A DNA stretch of 64,000 bases from JAIXWP01 sp041391745 (GTDB lineage Bacteria; Bacteroidota; Bacteroidia; Flavobacteriales_D; Sanyastnellaceae): contig JAWKNK010000004.1 in NCBI GenBank assembly GCA_041391745.1, forward strand, positions 62,001-126,000, written 5' to 3'. Positions within the stretch are counted from its first letter, which is position 1. Each line of letters opens with the position of its first letter. Below, one piece after another: positions 23,968 through 32,230 of the stretch. The position numbers and the translations under genes are program-made. The notes beneath the pieces are model-generated. The model was given only the letters and a program-made list of their open reading frames with translations. It was not told where the DNA came from and made no database searches.

Positions 23968-24772
23968 ATGGCCATTTTTTTTCTTTGATCAACCATTCCA
24001 AGGCTTCTGGCTTTGCGGTGCGATGACCAAAAGGTAGAGTGTGAATTTTTAGATTTTCTCTTTCATATTTTAGAAGTGGCTTGCCGTATTCGGGTAGGAT
24101 TATAGGATCCTTGGCCCCGAAATACACTTGAAATGGTTCTGAAAAATTATTTTCTTGAAAAATTGTATCAAGATTTGGCCAAAGTAATGATAGCTTGGAC
24201 CATACGATTTTCACTTGAGCCACCCGATCGTTGTTTTCCAATTGATAGAGGACAAATTTTCTTTTTACGTCGGAAATGATTTTGATTCGATTTAAAAATT
24301 TTACGACCGGAATTACTAATCTGACATTAGCAATTAATTTTTGAAAAATCCATCTTCCTAATTTTAATTCGTTTGCAAACCTGAAAGAATTTGACTTGTG
24401 CAATCCATCTGGTGAAAATAAATGAATCGAGCGAGTTTGAGAAGGAAGCATTTCAGCTGTTACCATTCCAATTCTACCACCGAGGCTGTATCCGACAATA
24501 TGAAATGCATCAATTTTCTCGTTTTGAAGAATTTGGAGTACAAGACTTTTCCAATCTTCCTTGGTAAGGGGGCGTGACAAGGTATCTACAGATACAAACT
24601 GAGAGTCGCCGTGTCCAGGTACATCAACGGCAATTATTTTAAAATCCCTAGAAATATAGTTTGCTAAAAATTGCCAATCTTCTTTGGGGTGACCGAACCC
24701 ATGAAAGGCAAGGATTGCTTGTGAGCCAATTCCATAAGTCTTGTATGTCAGTGCTTCTAGTCTATTGTCCAT
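23948..24772 (-). CDS. Alpha/beta hydrolase fold protein
   Basis: The 274-residue protein has the fold's landmarks: the oxyanion HGFGHPKEDW (24-33), VDVPGHGDSQ (49-58), the nucleophile elbow GYSLGGR (Ser96), the acid in GAKDPIILPEYG and the His in LPFGHRTAKPE near residue 252. It has a lid region with basic character in the middle. The substrate is not identifiable; relatives include esterases and MhpC-type C-C hydrolases. It stands alone, convergent with rluA, and its start is 141 bases from the divergent ThiF cassette. Confidence 0.82.
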   Translation of the reverse strand: MDNRLEALTYKTYGIGSQAILAFHGFGHPKEDWQFLANYISRDFKIIAVDVPGHGDSQFVSVDTLSRPLTKEDWKSLVLQILQNEKIDAFHIVGYSLGGRIGMVTAEMLPSQTRSIHLFSPDGLHKSNSFRFANELKLGRWIFQKLIANVRLVIPVVKFLNRIKIISDVKRKFVLYQLENNDRVAQVKIVWSKLSLLWPNLDTIFQENNFSEPFQVYFGAKDPIILPEYGKPLLKYERENLKIHTLPFGHRTAKPEALEWLIKEKKWPFSSTDY

Positions 24773-24831
24773 CCCATTGTGGTAATGTAGATGGCTAAAT
24801 TATGGAAAAGAAATAACTGTTTCCACCTTAG

Positions 24832-24846
24832 TGTGTTAATAACACA
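24832..24846. promoter_or_regulatory. Palindromic operator-like site TGTGTTA-A-TAACACA
   Basis: A perfect inverted repeat of seven bases per arm around one base, in the intergenic region before the ThiF cassette. A possible -33 TTG (24853-24855) and a weak -7 TAGCTTTA (24881-24888) follow. If these are the promoter elements, the site centre would lie near -56 to -60, a position used by CRP/FNR-type activators. Such a factor is not encoded nearby. Confidence 0.5.
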
Positions 24847-24852
24847 TAGATG

Positions 24853-24888
24853 TTGTAGTCATCTTAAAGAATATGCTATGTAGCTTTA
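24853..24888 (+). promoter_or_regulatory. Candidate promoter of the ThiF cassette
   Basis: TTG at 24853-24855 and TAGCTTTA at 24881-24888 (one mismatch to TAnnTTTG), separated by 25 bases, slightly beyond the 17-23 usual range, 26 bases ahead of the ATG at 24914. A T-run at 24889-24898 follows. Confidence 0.3.
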
Positions 24889-24913
24889 TTTTTTTTTTAG
24901 TAATACTTGAGCG

Positions 24914-26020
24914 ATGATCTCCAACCTAGCTAGTAAAATTAACCATACTTCTGCGATGTCCTTGGATGGTGATGAACCGATTTTATATCGGTTGTCAAGA
25001 GAATTGGACAGGGAAGCCTTGAATTTACTTTTGGATCAGCATCCTGAATGTCAAGTTTTCGATACCATTGAGAGTCAACTCAAGGATTTGATAAAATTGG
25101 AAAATCCGAGTTTCAAGTTAACTGAGGAAGAATATCAAGAAAAGATAAATGAAAAGTTGAAAGGTATAACGGCTCAAGATTATGGAGTTTGGGTTTATTA
25201 TCCTTGGAAAAATGCGTTGGTTCATTTGTTAGATGAAGAGGAATTTATCAAAGTAAGAACTATTCGAAATGCTTATAAAATAACGTTTGAAGAGCAAGAG
25301 CAGCTGAGAACTAAGAAGATTGGTGTTGTTGGGTTAAGTGTTGGTCAATCGGTAGTGATGACAATGGCATTGGAAAGAATTGCAGGAGAGTTTTTTATAG
25401 CAGACTTTGATCGTTTAGAATTGAGTAATATGAATCGCATTCGAACTGGTGTTTCGAATTTAGGATTGTTGAAGGGATCAATTGTAAAGAGAGAGATAGC
25501 GGAAATTGATCCATTTATAAAGGTTCATGTATTCAACGAAGGAATAACAAAAAATAATATCGAGAATTTTTTAGAAGGCAGTGGGAAGTTGGATTTGGTA
25601 GTTGAGGAGTGTGATAATCCTTTGATTAAATTATTAGTTAGAAAGCACTGTAAGAGAATAGGTATTCCTGTGGTTATGGAGTTGAGCGATCGCGGATTAT
25701 TAGATATTGAGCGCTTCGATCTGGATAGAGATTATCCAATTCTTCATGGACTTGTAGGGGAAGAGTATCTGGAAAAAGGTGATTTGTCAGATGAGGATAA
25801 GCGCTCATTGCTATTTCAATTTATGAATATTTCAGAGATTAGTGAAAGAGGTATGAGTTCTTTGGCCCAGGTTGGAATAACAATTTCAACATGGCCTCAA
25901 TTAGGGTCTGATGTGATACTTGGTGGAGCAGTAGTCACAATGACTTCGAGGATGGTGCTATTAAATCAAATAACAAAATCGAGCCGCACGTATGTCGATG
26001 TCCCGTCAATTATTAATTAG
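24914..26020 (+). CDS. ThiF/E1-like adenylating enzyme
   Basis: A 368-residue protein with a ThiF/MoeB/E1 adenylation domain at about 134-260: the nucleotide loop IGVVGLSVGQSV (136-147), the ribose/metal-site strand IADFDRLELSNMNRIR (162-177) with Asp166 and Asn174-Arg175, and VVEECDNPLIKLLVRKHC (229-246). No zinc-binding Cys pair is visible, and Cys233/Cys246 are the only candidate catalytic cysteines. The N-terminal 130 residues are helical and include GVWVYYPWKNALVHLLDEEEF. These enzymes activate a C-terminal carboxylate with ATP; what is activated here is unknown. No ubiquitin-like or sulphur-carrier gene is adjacent. It overlaps the next gene by 29 bases. Confidence 0.85.
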   Translation: MISNLASKINHTSAMSLDGDEPILYRLSRELDREALNLLLDQHPECQVFDTIESQLKDLIKLENPSFKLTEEEYQEKINEKLKGITAQDYGVWVYYPWKNALVHLLDEEEFIKVRTIRNAYKITFEEQEQLRTKKIGVVGLSVGQSVVMTMALERIAGEFFIADFDRLELSNMNRIRTGVSNLGLLKGSIVKREIAEIDPFIKVHVFNEGITKNNIENFLEGSGKLDLVVEECDNPLIKLLVRKHCKRIGIPVVMELSDRGLLDIERFDLDRDYPILHGLVGEEYLEKGDLSDEDKRSLLFQFMNISEISERGMSSLAQVGITISTWPQLGSDVILGGAVVTMTSRMVLLNQITKSSRTYVDVPSIIN

Positions 26021-26744
26021 TAAATACCTTGAAGAGAGACGTCAGGTGGTTCGACCGGATAAAATTCGGATTCGTGCATTTCGAGCTTGCGACGATATAG
26101 CGTCAAGCGCAAGATTTCATCAAGGACATACTGAAGTATTATCAAGTTTTGGGCTAAAATTGACAAGTGCAAATCCTGTTTGGTTGGACGATCCTAATTG
26201 TTATGTAATTTTAGTTGAATCTCTAGATGGATACCATTCTTATGGTGGAGCAAGAATACAAATATCTACTATTGAAAAGGAACTTCCTATTGAATCAGCA
26301 ATTGGATATCTTGACCCCAACATATATAAAGTAGTTTCAAGTCATAGAAATGATGGAGTAGCCGAAATCTGTGGTCTTTGGAATAGTCCAGTTGTGGCTG
26401 GAATGGGAGTGGGAAGTACTTTTAGTATACGCTGCGCATTTGCAGTCGCTGGATTTTTAGATATCAAAGGAATGTTTGCCCTCTGTTCTCCGTATACATA
26501 TAGAATGGCGGGAAGTTTTGGGTTTTTAAAAATGGAAGAGATTGGAAATGATGGGGTGCTTCCATATCCTAGTGAAAAACAAGTCGCCATCGTAACATTT
26601 CAAGAAGATGTAAAAGCAATGAATAGGGCTTCTGAGGAAGAGCGAACCTTTATTATGAATTTGCGTAAACATCCTTCACAGATAACCGAAGAAGATGTCG
26701 GAAAAAATGACCCTATCCAAGTTCATTACAATTTACAATTGTAA
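25992..26744 (+). CDS. Autoinducer-synthase/GNAT-like acyltransferase
   Basis: A 250-residue protein resembling the acyl-homoserine-lactone synthase/N-acyl-amino-acid synthase (FeeM) branch of the GNAT fold: RIRAFRACDDIASSARFHQGHTEVL near the start, then NPVWLDDPNCYVILVES and the YGGARIQIST strand (about 55-92), where LuxI-type enzymes have a similar aspartate and Arg-Leu strand, and AEICGLWNSP followed by FALCSPYTYRMAGSFGFLKM. The similarity is at motif level and I cannot tell whether the product is an acyl amino acid, a lactone or another amide. The overlap with the adenylating enzyme (29 bases) and with the kinase (50 bases) implies coupled translation. Confidence 0.6.
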   Translation: MSMSRQLLISKYLEERRQVVRPDKIRIRAFRACDDIASSARFHQGHTEVLSSFGLKLTSANPVWLDDPNCYVILVESLDGYHSYGGARIQISTIEKELPIESAIGYLDPNIYKVVSSHRNDGVAEICGLWNSPVVAGMGVGSTFSIRCAFAVAGFLDIKGMFALCSPYTYRMAGSFGFLKMEEIGNDGVLPYPSEKQVAIVTFQEDVKAMNRASEEERTFIMNLRKHPSQITEEDVGKNDPIQVHYNLQL

Positions 26745-28869
26745 AGGAAAATTAGTTGCTTTACTTGTTTTCACGTATTTATTAGTCAGTAATAATGTAC
26801 TTGCTCAAGCAAATATTTTCAATGGCGACAATTTAATGTTGAATTCATTTCTACTTTATAAGGGAAATGACACAGATATAAAGTTGATTGCCAAGAGTAC
26901 TGATTATGATACATTATCATTGAAAGTTCCTAATCTAGGTGCCCATGAAATCAGCGTTTTCTTAAAATTCGAAATCGAAAATAGAACAACTGATTTTTTT
27001 ATTTCAGGTTTTATTGATAATCCTATGTTAGATGAAGTCGATATCTATTTAATCGAGGAAAAACCTAAATTAGTAGTATCCACTGGAGAGAAATTTTCAT
27101 TTTCCGAAAGAGGCTCCTCTTTTCCTGGCTTTAATTTCCAACTTTTCATAGCTCCAGGTACCACATGTACCTATATAGTTCGGGTGAAGACAGCTGAGCA
27201 AATATTGGTTCCGATAAAAATTGGGAAGGAGAAATTGATAAGTTCGGAACAGGCTAAAAAAGAACTTTTCTACGGAATATATTTGGGTTGCATATTAGTA
27301 ATGATAATTTACAATTTATTTATTTATTTGACTGTTCGAGATAGGGTGTATCTCTACTATGTAGCATATATTCTAACCGTTGGTTTGACTCAAATGGTCC
27401 TAAATGGATATGCTTCCAAATACTTTTGGAGTAATGCAACGTCGTTTGCAAGTATAGCAGCTATTATTATTCCCGCGGCAAGTGGGGTCGCAACGGTAGT
27501 TTTTTCTAGAAATTTCATTCAAACAAAGAAGTTTACACCCTATGTGGATAAAGCACTTATATTCTATCTAGGTGTTTATGTTATAATTTTTATATGTGCT
27601 TTTGTTGGTGCAGAAAACATTAGTTTCCTCCTCATCGACTTCAATGCAGCATCAGCGTTAATTCTTGTATACTCCGCTGTGAGAGCTGTACTCAAAGGAT
27701 ACAGACCAGCAAAATTCTTTCTTGTAGCTTGGGTAATTTTCCTAGCAGGTGTGACCCTCTTCGCTCTCCGGAATTTCGGAGTGATACCATTCAATAACCT
27801 AAGTAATTATGGTCTGCCAATTGGATCAGCTTTGGAAACAGTTTTGCTTTCTTTCGCACTCGCTGACCGAATCAACCAATTCAAAAAAGAAAAGGAGGAT
27901 TCCCAACAAAAAATGATCGAGGTGATGAGCGAAAATCAACGCCTAATCGAAGAACAAAATGTCCAATTGGAATTAAAAGTTCATGAAAGAACTATAGATC
28001 TCGAGGCAGCAAACGATGAACTAAACAGCACACTCCAAAATCTTAAGCTAACTCAAAATCAACTTGTGGAAGCTGAGAAATTGGCTTCACTTGGACAGAT
28101 GACAGCTGGTATTGCACACGAAATTAATAACCCCATTAATTTTGTTCAATCAAACGTCCAGCCTTTAAGAAGGGATATTGAAGATATTTTAAATGTTCTT
28201 AATGACTATGAAGGCATCGAAAACGAAAGTGATTTCAAAGAAAAATTGCCGGAGTTAAAGAATAAAATTAAAAAACTGGACATCCCTTACCTCAAGTCCG
28301 AAGTCACACAACTTTTATCTGGTATCGAGGAAGGAGCAAGAAGAACAGCAGAAATTGTAAGGGGACTGCGAGTGTTTTCTCGAATGGACAGAGATACTCT
28401 AGTATCTTCAAATATTAATGACTGCATCAATTCTACACTGGTGGTGATGAAGAGTGTGACTAAAGGAAATGTTACGATTTCTAAAAAATTAGAATCAACA
28501 ATGCCTGAAATCATGTGCTTCCCGGGAAAACTCAATCAGGTATTTATGAATCTTATAGCCAACGCAGTGGCTGCAACCGATCAAGATGGTAGAGGACCTG
28601 AGGATAGAAAAATATCAGTCACAAGTCACGTTAGTGAAAAATTCGTTTCAGTAGAGATAGAAGATAATGGAAGTGGAATACCTCAAGAAATTCGAGATAA
28701 AATATTTGACCCCTTCTTTACTACAAAAGCTGTAGGTGAAGGGACAGGACTAGGCTTGTCTATTGTTATGGGTATAGTTGAAGAACATCACGGAAATATT
28801 CAATTATTGAGTGAAATGAACAAAGGAACCAAGTTTATTATAAATTTACCTCGTTTCGTGGTTTCTTAA
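26695..28869 (+). CDS. 7TMR-DISM sensor histidine kinase
   Basis: The 724-residue kinase begins with a signal peptide (LLVSNNVLAQA ending near residue 38), followed by an extracytoplasmic 7TMR-DISM domain (about 40-190), seven membrane helices (about 195-390, beginning FYGIYLGCILVMIIYNLFIYLT), a coiled coil (about 395-460) and a transmitter: H-box LASLGQMTAGIAHEINNPINF with His475, N-box NQVFMNLIANAVAA, G1 DNGSGIP and G2 GTGLGLSIVMG. The DISM fold suggests detection of an extracellular small molecule or sugar. The start could also be the inner ATG at 26707, four codons later. It is 12 bases before the receiver-kinase gene. Confidence 0.88.
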   Translation: MSEKMTLSKFITIYNCKGKLVALLVFTYLLVSNNVLAQANIFNGDNLMLNSFLLYKGNDTDIKLIAKSTDYDTLSLKVPNLGAHEISVFLKFEIENRTTDFFISGFIDNPMLDEVDIYLIEEKPKLVVSTGEKFSFSERGSSFPGFNFQLFIAPGTTCTYIVRVKTAEQILVPIKIGKEKLISSEQAKKELFYGIYLGCILVMIIYNLFIYLTVRDRVYLYYVAYILTVGLTQMVLNGYASKYFWSNATSFASIAAIIIPAASGVATVVFSRNFIQTKKFTPYVDKALIFYLGVYVIIFICAFVGAENISFLLIDFNAASALILVYSAVRAVLKGYRPAKFFLVAWVIFLAGVTLFALRNFGVIPFNNLSNYGLPIGSALETVLLSFALADRINQFKKEKEDSQQKMIEVMSENQRLIEEQNVQLELKVHERTIDLEAANDELNSTLQNLKLTQNQLVEAEKLASLGQMTAGIAHEINNPINFVQSNVQPLRRDIEDILNVLNDYEGIENESDFKEKLPELKNKIKKLDIPYLKSEVTQLLSGIEEGARRTAEIVRGLRVFSRMDRDTLVSSNINDCINSTLVVMKSVTKGNVTISKKLESTMPEIMCFPGKLNQVFMNLIANAVAATDQDGRGPEDRKISVTSHVSEKFVSVEIEDNGSGIPQEIRDKIFDPFFTTKAVGEGTGLGLSIVMGIVEEHHGNIQLLSEMNKGTKFIINLPRFVVS

Positions 28870-28881
28870 TACATTACACCC

Positions 28882-29964
28882 ATGTTGAATCACAAAATTT
28901 TATATCTCGATGATGAGGAAAATAACCTCATAGCTTTCAAGGCTCTCTTCAGAAGGGATTATGAAATTTTCACAACAACATCTCCTCAAGAAGCAGTTCA
29001 ATTTCTAAATGAAAATGAAGTTCAACTGATTTTATCTGACCAAAAAATGCCAGATATCAGTGGTGTAGAATTTTTTGAACTTACTCGAACAGATTTTCCG
29101 GATGCCATTAGAGTACTAGTTACCGGTTACGCAGATATTGAAGCAGTAATTGATGCGATAAATAAAGGCGGAGTATATCGATATGTGACAAAACCTTGGA
29201 ATGAAAATGATTTGCGCATCTGTATTGAAAATGCTTTTGAAAAATACTATACTAAGAGGGAAATTGATACCAAAAGTGAAGAATTAGCGCAAGCCAATTC
29301 CGACTTAGAAAAATTTATTTATAGCGCTTCTCACGACTTGCGCTCACCACTAGTAAGTATAAAGGGTGTTATTCAATTGGCCAAAACGGAGGCTATAGAA
29401 GGCAAGGCAGCTGAGTATTTTGATATGATTGAAAAGAGTGTTTCAAAGTTGGATTCTTTCGTTCAAAATATCATACACTATTATCAAAATATAAAAACTG
29501 AAGATGCCAGTCAAATTATTGACATTGAACAATTGGTATCTGATGTGGTCAACCAGTACAGATCATACGAAAATTATGATGCTGTTGAAATAAAAAAAGC
29601 TATCAATGTAACAGGCGATTTTTATGGTGACTCGTATCGATTGAAAATTGTTTTAGGTAACATCTTAGCGAATGCGTTGAAATTTATCGATGCCACAAAA
29701 ACGACGAAAACGCTTGAAATTGAGGTGATTCAAAATGTAGAAAAACTACTTCTCCGAATCTCAGATAATGGATTGGGGATGAATGATGAATCTTTGAAAA
29801 TCGTCGAGAACATATTTAATAACAGGGATAATAGAGGGCCAGGAAATGGTGTCGGTTTATACCTTGTACGTGATGCTGTTCAAAGAATGAACGGGAAAAT
29901 CCAAGTGTCCTCTACGATGGGAACTGGATCGAAATTTATTATTGAAATACCAAATAAAGCATGA
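28882..29964 (+). CDS. Receiver-histidine kinase protein (REC first)
   Basis: The 360-residue cytoplasmic protein has an N-terminal receiver domain (phospho-acceptor Asp53 in LILSDQKMPDISG, acidic pair LDDEE near 9-13, Lys in VTKPWNENDL) followed by a kinase with H-box FIYSASHDLRSPLVSIKG (His151) and an ATPase with DNGLGMNDE and GNGVGLYLVRDAV. It has no membrane segment. The receiver-first order is that of a relay component that takes phosphate from one kinase and is itself a kinase. It probably receives signal from the DISM kinase upstream and passes it to the receiver downstream. Confidence 0.88.
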   Translation: MLNHKILYLDDEENNLIAFKALFRRDYEIFTTTSPQEAVQFLNENEVQLILSDQKMPDISGVEFFELTRTDFPDAIRVLVTGYADIEAVIDAINKGGVYRYVTKPWNENDLRICIENAFEKYYTKREIDTKSEELAQANSDLEKFIYSASHDLRSPLVSIKGVIQLAKTEAIEGKAAEYFDMIEKSVSKLDSFVQNIIHYYQNIKTEDASQIIDIEQLVSDVVNQYRSYENYDAVEIKKAINVTGDFYGDSYRLKIVLGNILANALKFIDATKTTKTLEIEVIQNVEKLLLRISDNGLGMNDESLKIVENIFNNRDNRGPGNGVGLYLVRDAVQRMNGKIQVSSTMGTGSKFIIEIPNKA

Positions 29965-30365
29965 GGAAGTTGGTGATATACCTTGTCGATGACAATGATA
30001 TTGATATTGCAGTAAATAGTAAATTATTGCAATTGGCACAAATAGGAGATGAAATCAAAGTGTTTTCTACAGGATCTGATTTCGTGAATTCACTCAAAGA
30101 AGACAGAGAAGAGACTTTAGCTCAAAACAATATCATTCTACTCGATATCATGATGCCAGGGATGACTGGATTTGAAACAATAGAACATTTCAGAAATGAA
30201 GATGAGCAATTGTTTGAGCAGTTCAACATCTTTATGTTGTCCAGCAGTATAGATAGAAATGATATTAAAAGGGCAGAAGAAACGCCCAGAGTTTTTCGAG
30301 TTCTTGAAAAACCACTGGACGTTTATCAACTTAAAAAAGCCATTGAAGGATTGACATTATCATAG
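29961..30365 (+). CDS. Single-domain response regulator
   Basis: A 134-residue stand-alone receiver, with acidic pocket VDDND (9-13), phospho-acceptor Asp62 in ILLDIMMPGMTG, the switch Ser in FMLSSSIDR and Lys in LEKPLDVYQLKKAI. It has no DNA-binding or enzymatic output, so it acts by protein contact or as a phosphate sink/shuttle. The start overlaps the stop of the receiver-kinase gene in ATGA. It is the last gene of the ThiF-acyltransferase-kinase cassette and converges with the M42 gene after nine bases. Confidence 0.9.
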   Translation: MRKLVIYLVDDNDIDIAVNSKLLQLAQIGDEIKVFSTGSDFVNSLKEDREETLAQNNIILLDIMMPGMTGFETIEHFRNEDEQLFEQFNIFMLSSSIDRNDIKRAEETPRVFRVLEKPLDVYQLKKAIEGLTLS

Positions 30366-30374
30366 TTGTTTCCA

Positions 30375-31505
30375 CTATTTAATGTATCTCCAATCCTGAT
30401 TATTCTTGATAGATTTTAATGAATGGTAAATGAGTTTTATAACAGACTCAACGTCGTGTTTGTGCACCATTTCCACAGTTGTGTGCATATATCTTAATGG
30501 AAGTGAAATAAGAGCACTTGCCACTCCAGCATTGCTGTAAGCAAAGGCATCTGTATCGGTACCAGTACTTCTCGATGCAGCTTGTCTTTGAATAGCTATG
30601 TTATTCTTATCAGCCGCTTGAATAATATGCTTAAGTAGATTATTCTGAACCGCGGGTCCATAACTTAAAACGGGACCTTTACCACAAGACAAGTCACCAT
30701 TAACGATTTTACTCATCATTGGTGTTTGTGTGTCATGGCAAACATCTGTAACTATTGCAACATCAGGTTTGATGCGATGTGCAATCATTTCAGCCCCACG
30801 TAATCCTATTTCTTCTTGTACAGAATTTGTAAAGTAAACGCCAAATGGAAGCTTATCCTTATTCTCTTTGAGCATTCTGGCAACCTCCGCTATCATAAAC
30901 CCTCCAACTCTGTTGTCCAATGCGCGCCCCATGTAATATCTGTTGTTTAGAATAGCAAACTCGTCTTCAAAAGTCACAACACACCCTACGTGAATTCCAA
31001 GTTTTTCGACCTCATCTTTTGAAGTGCAGCCTACCTCCAAGAAAATGTTCTTCATGGATGGGGTTTCTTCTTTTTCAGCTATCCTTGTATGAATCGCAGG
31101 CCAGCCGAAGACTCCTTTCACGATGCCTTTGTCAGTGTGAATATTCACACGCTTACTTGGTGCGATCATATGATCACTGCCACCATTTCTTCGGAGATAT
31201 ATAAATCCATCTGATGTAATGTAATGTACGAACCACGCGATTTCGTCAGCGTGTGCTTCAACTACAACTTTGTATGGAGCGTCAGGATTTATAACCCCTA
31301 CCACAGTACCATAGGTGTCTACCATGTAGGTATCAACGTATGGTCGAATGTAATCCAACCATAATTGCTGTCCGGGACTTTCAAATCCAGTTGGAGAAGC
31401 ATTATTAATATATGCTTCTAAAAATTTAATTGATTTGTCGTTTAAAATGGAGTCTTTTTTATCTGCTTTCTTAGGACTCGATTTTGTAGTCGCTTTCTTC
31501 GCCAT
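30375..31505 (-). CDS. M42-family metallo-aminopeptidase
   Basis: A 376-residue cytoplasmic peptidase of the glutamyl aminopeptidase/tetrahedral (TET) M42 family. The two-metal site is formed by AHADEIAWF, ALDNRVGGF, QEEIGLRGA and TDVCHDTQTP, and HTTVEMVHKHD near the C-terminus. A Lys-rich extension (1-20, AKKATTKSSPKKADKKD) precedes the domain, unlike most M42 proteins; it may bind nucleic acid or be a poorly conserved leader. It degrades short peptides. It is a single-gene unit, 41 bases from the divergent mnmD gene. Confidence 0.88.
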   Translation of the reverse strand: MAKKATTKSSPKKADKKDSILNDKSIKFLEAYINNASPTGFESPGQQLWLDYIRPYVDTYMVDTYGTVVGVINPDAPYKVVVEAHADEIAWFVHYITSDGFIYLRRNGGSDHMIAPSKRVNIHTDKGIVKGVFGWPAIHTRIAEKEETPSMKNIFLEVGCTSKDEVEKLGIHVGCVVTFEDEFAILNNRYYMGRALDNRVGGFMIAEVARMLKENKDKLPFGVYFTNSVQEEIGLRGAEMIAHRIKPDVAIVTDVCHDTQTPMMSKIVNGDLSCGKGPVLSYGPAVQNNLLKHIIQAADKNNIAIQRQAASRSTGTDTDAFAYSNAGVASALISLPLRYMHTTVEMVHKHDVESVIKLIYHSLKSIKNNQDWRYIK

Positions 31506-31508
31506 ATG

Positions 31509-31542
31509 TTGAATAAATTTATATTGCTAAGTTATACATTTG
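31509..31542 (+). promoter_or_regulatory. Candidate mnmD promoter (TTG -33, TACATTTG -7)
   Basis: TTG at 31509-31511 and TACATTTG at 31535-31542, 23 bases apart. The ATG at 31547 is four bases after the -7 element, so the transcript would start at or very near the start codon. Confidence 0.5.
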
Positions 31543-31546
31543 TCTC

Positions 31547-32230
31547 ATGACTGACCACAATAATAGCCCAGAAATCATTAAAACGGGAGACGGTTCACAT
31601 TCTTTATATTTAGCTAATCTCGATGAAACATATCATAGTAGACACGGTGCTATGCAGGAATCACAATTCGTTTTTATCCAAAACGGATTGGAACAAGTCG
31701 CAAAAAAGATTCATTCAATAAAGATACTTGAAGTTGGCTTTGGAACAGGGTTAAATGCCCTTCTCACATGGGAATTTTCAACATCCTTAGATTTATCAAT
31801 AGAATATCATTCCTTGGAAACAAATCCTTTGAGTAATGAACTCATGACTCAATACGCTATTGGGTTGGGTTGGAGTGATGAGAGAATTAAACAGTTTCTT
31901 TCAATGCACTCAGCGGAATGGGAACATTTAGTAAAGCTTGACAACAATTTTAGTTTGAAAAAATGTAAGTCCAGCATCCAAGATTTCGACCCATCTCAAA
32001 ATTCATTTGACCTGATTTATTACGATGCATTTGGGCCACGAGCTCAACCTGAAATGTGGAATAAAACAATCTTCATGAAGCTTTATGATTGCCTTCAGTC
32101 AAATGGAGTTTTCGTAACCTACTGCGCTAAAGGCCAAGTACGTCGAGACTTAAGCGAAGTGGGATTTGAAATGGAACGTTTGCCAGGACCACCGGGTAAA
32201 AGAGAAATGCTGAGAGGAATAAAATCCTAA
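31547..32230 (+). CDS. mnmD: tRNA methyltransferase MnmD-like
   Basis: The 227-residue protein is a Rossmann methyltransferase of the MnmC1/MnmD type, which completes the mnm5(s2)U34 modification of tRNA anticodons. Motifs: ILEVGFGTGLNALLTW (SAM site, about 61-76), YYDAFGPRAQPEMW (about 162-175), FVTYCAKGQVRRDL and the end GFEMERLPGPPGKREMLRG. It lacks the FAD domain of fused MnmC. It overlaps the convergent unknown gene by four bases at the 3' end. Confidence 0.88.
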   Translation: MTDHNNSPEIIKTGDGSHSLYLANLDETYHSRHGAMQESQFVFIQNGLEQVAKKIHSIKILEVGFGTGLNALLTWEFSTSLDLSIEYHSLETNPLSNELMTQYAIGLGWSDERIKQFLSMHSAEWEHLVKLDNNFSLKKCKSSIQDFDPSQNSFDLIYYDAFGPRAQPEMWNKTIFMKLYDCLQSNGVFVTYCAKGQVRRDLSEVGFEMERLPGPPGKREMLRGIKS

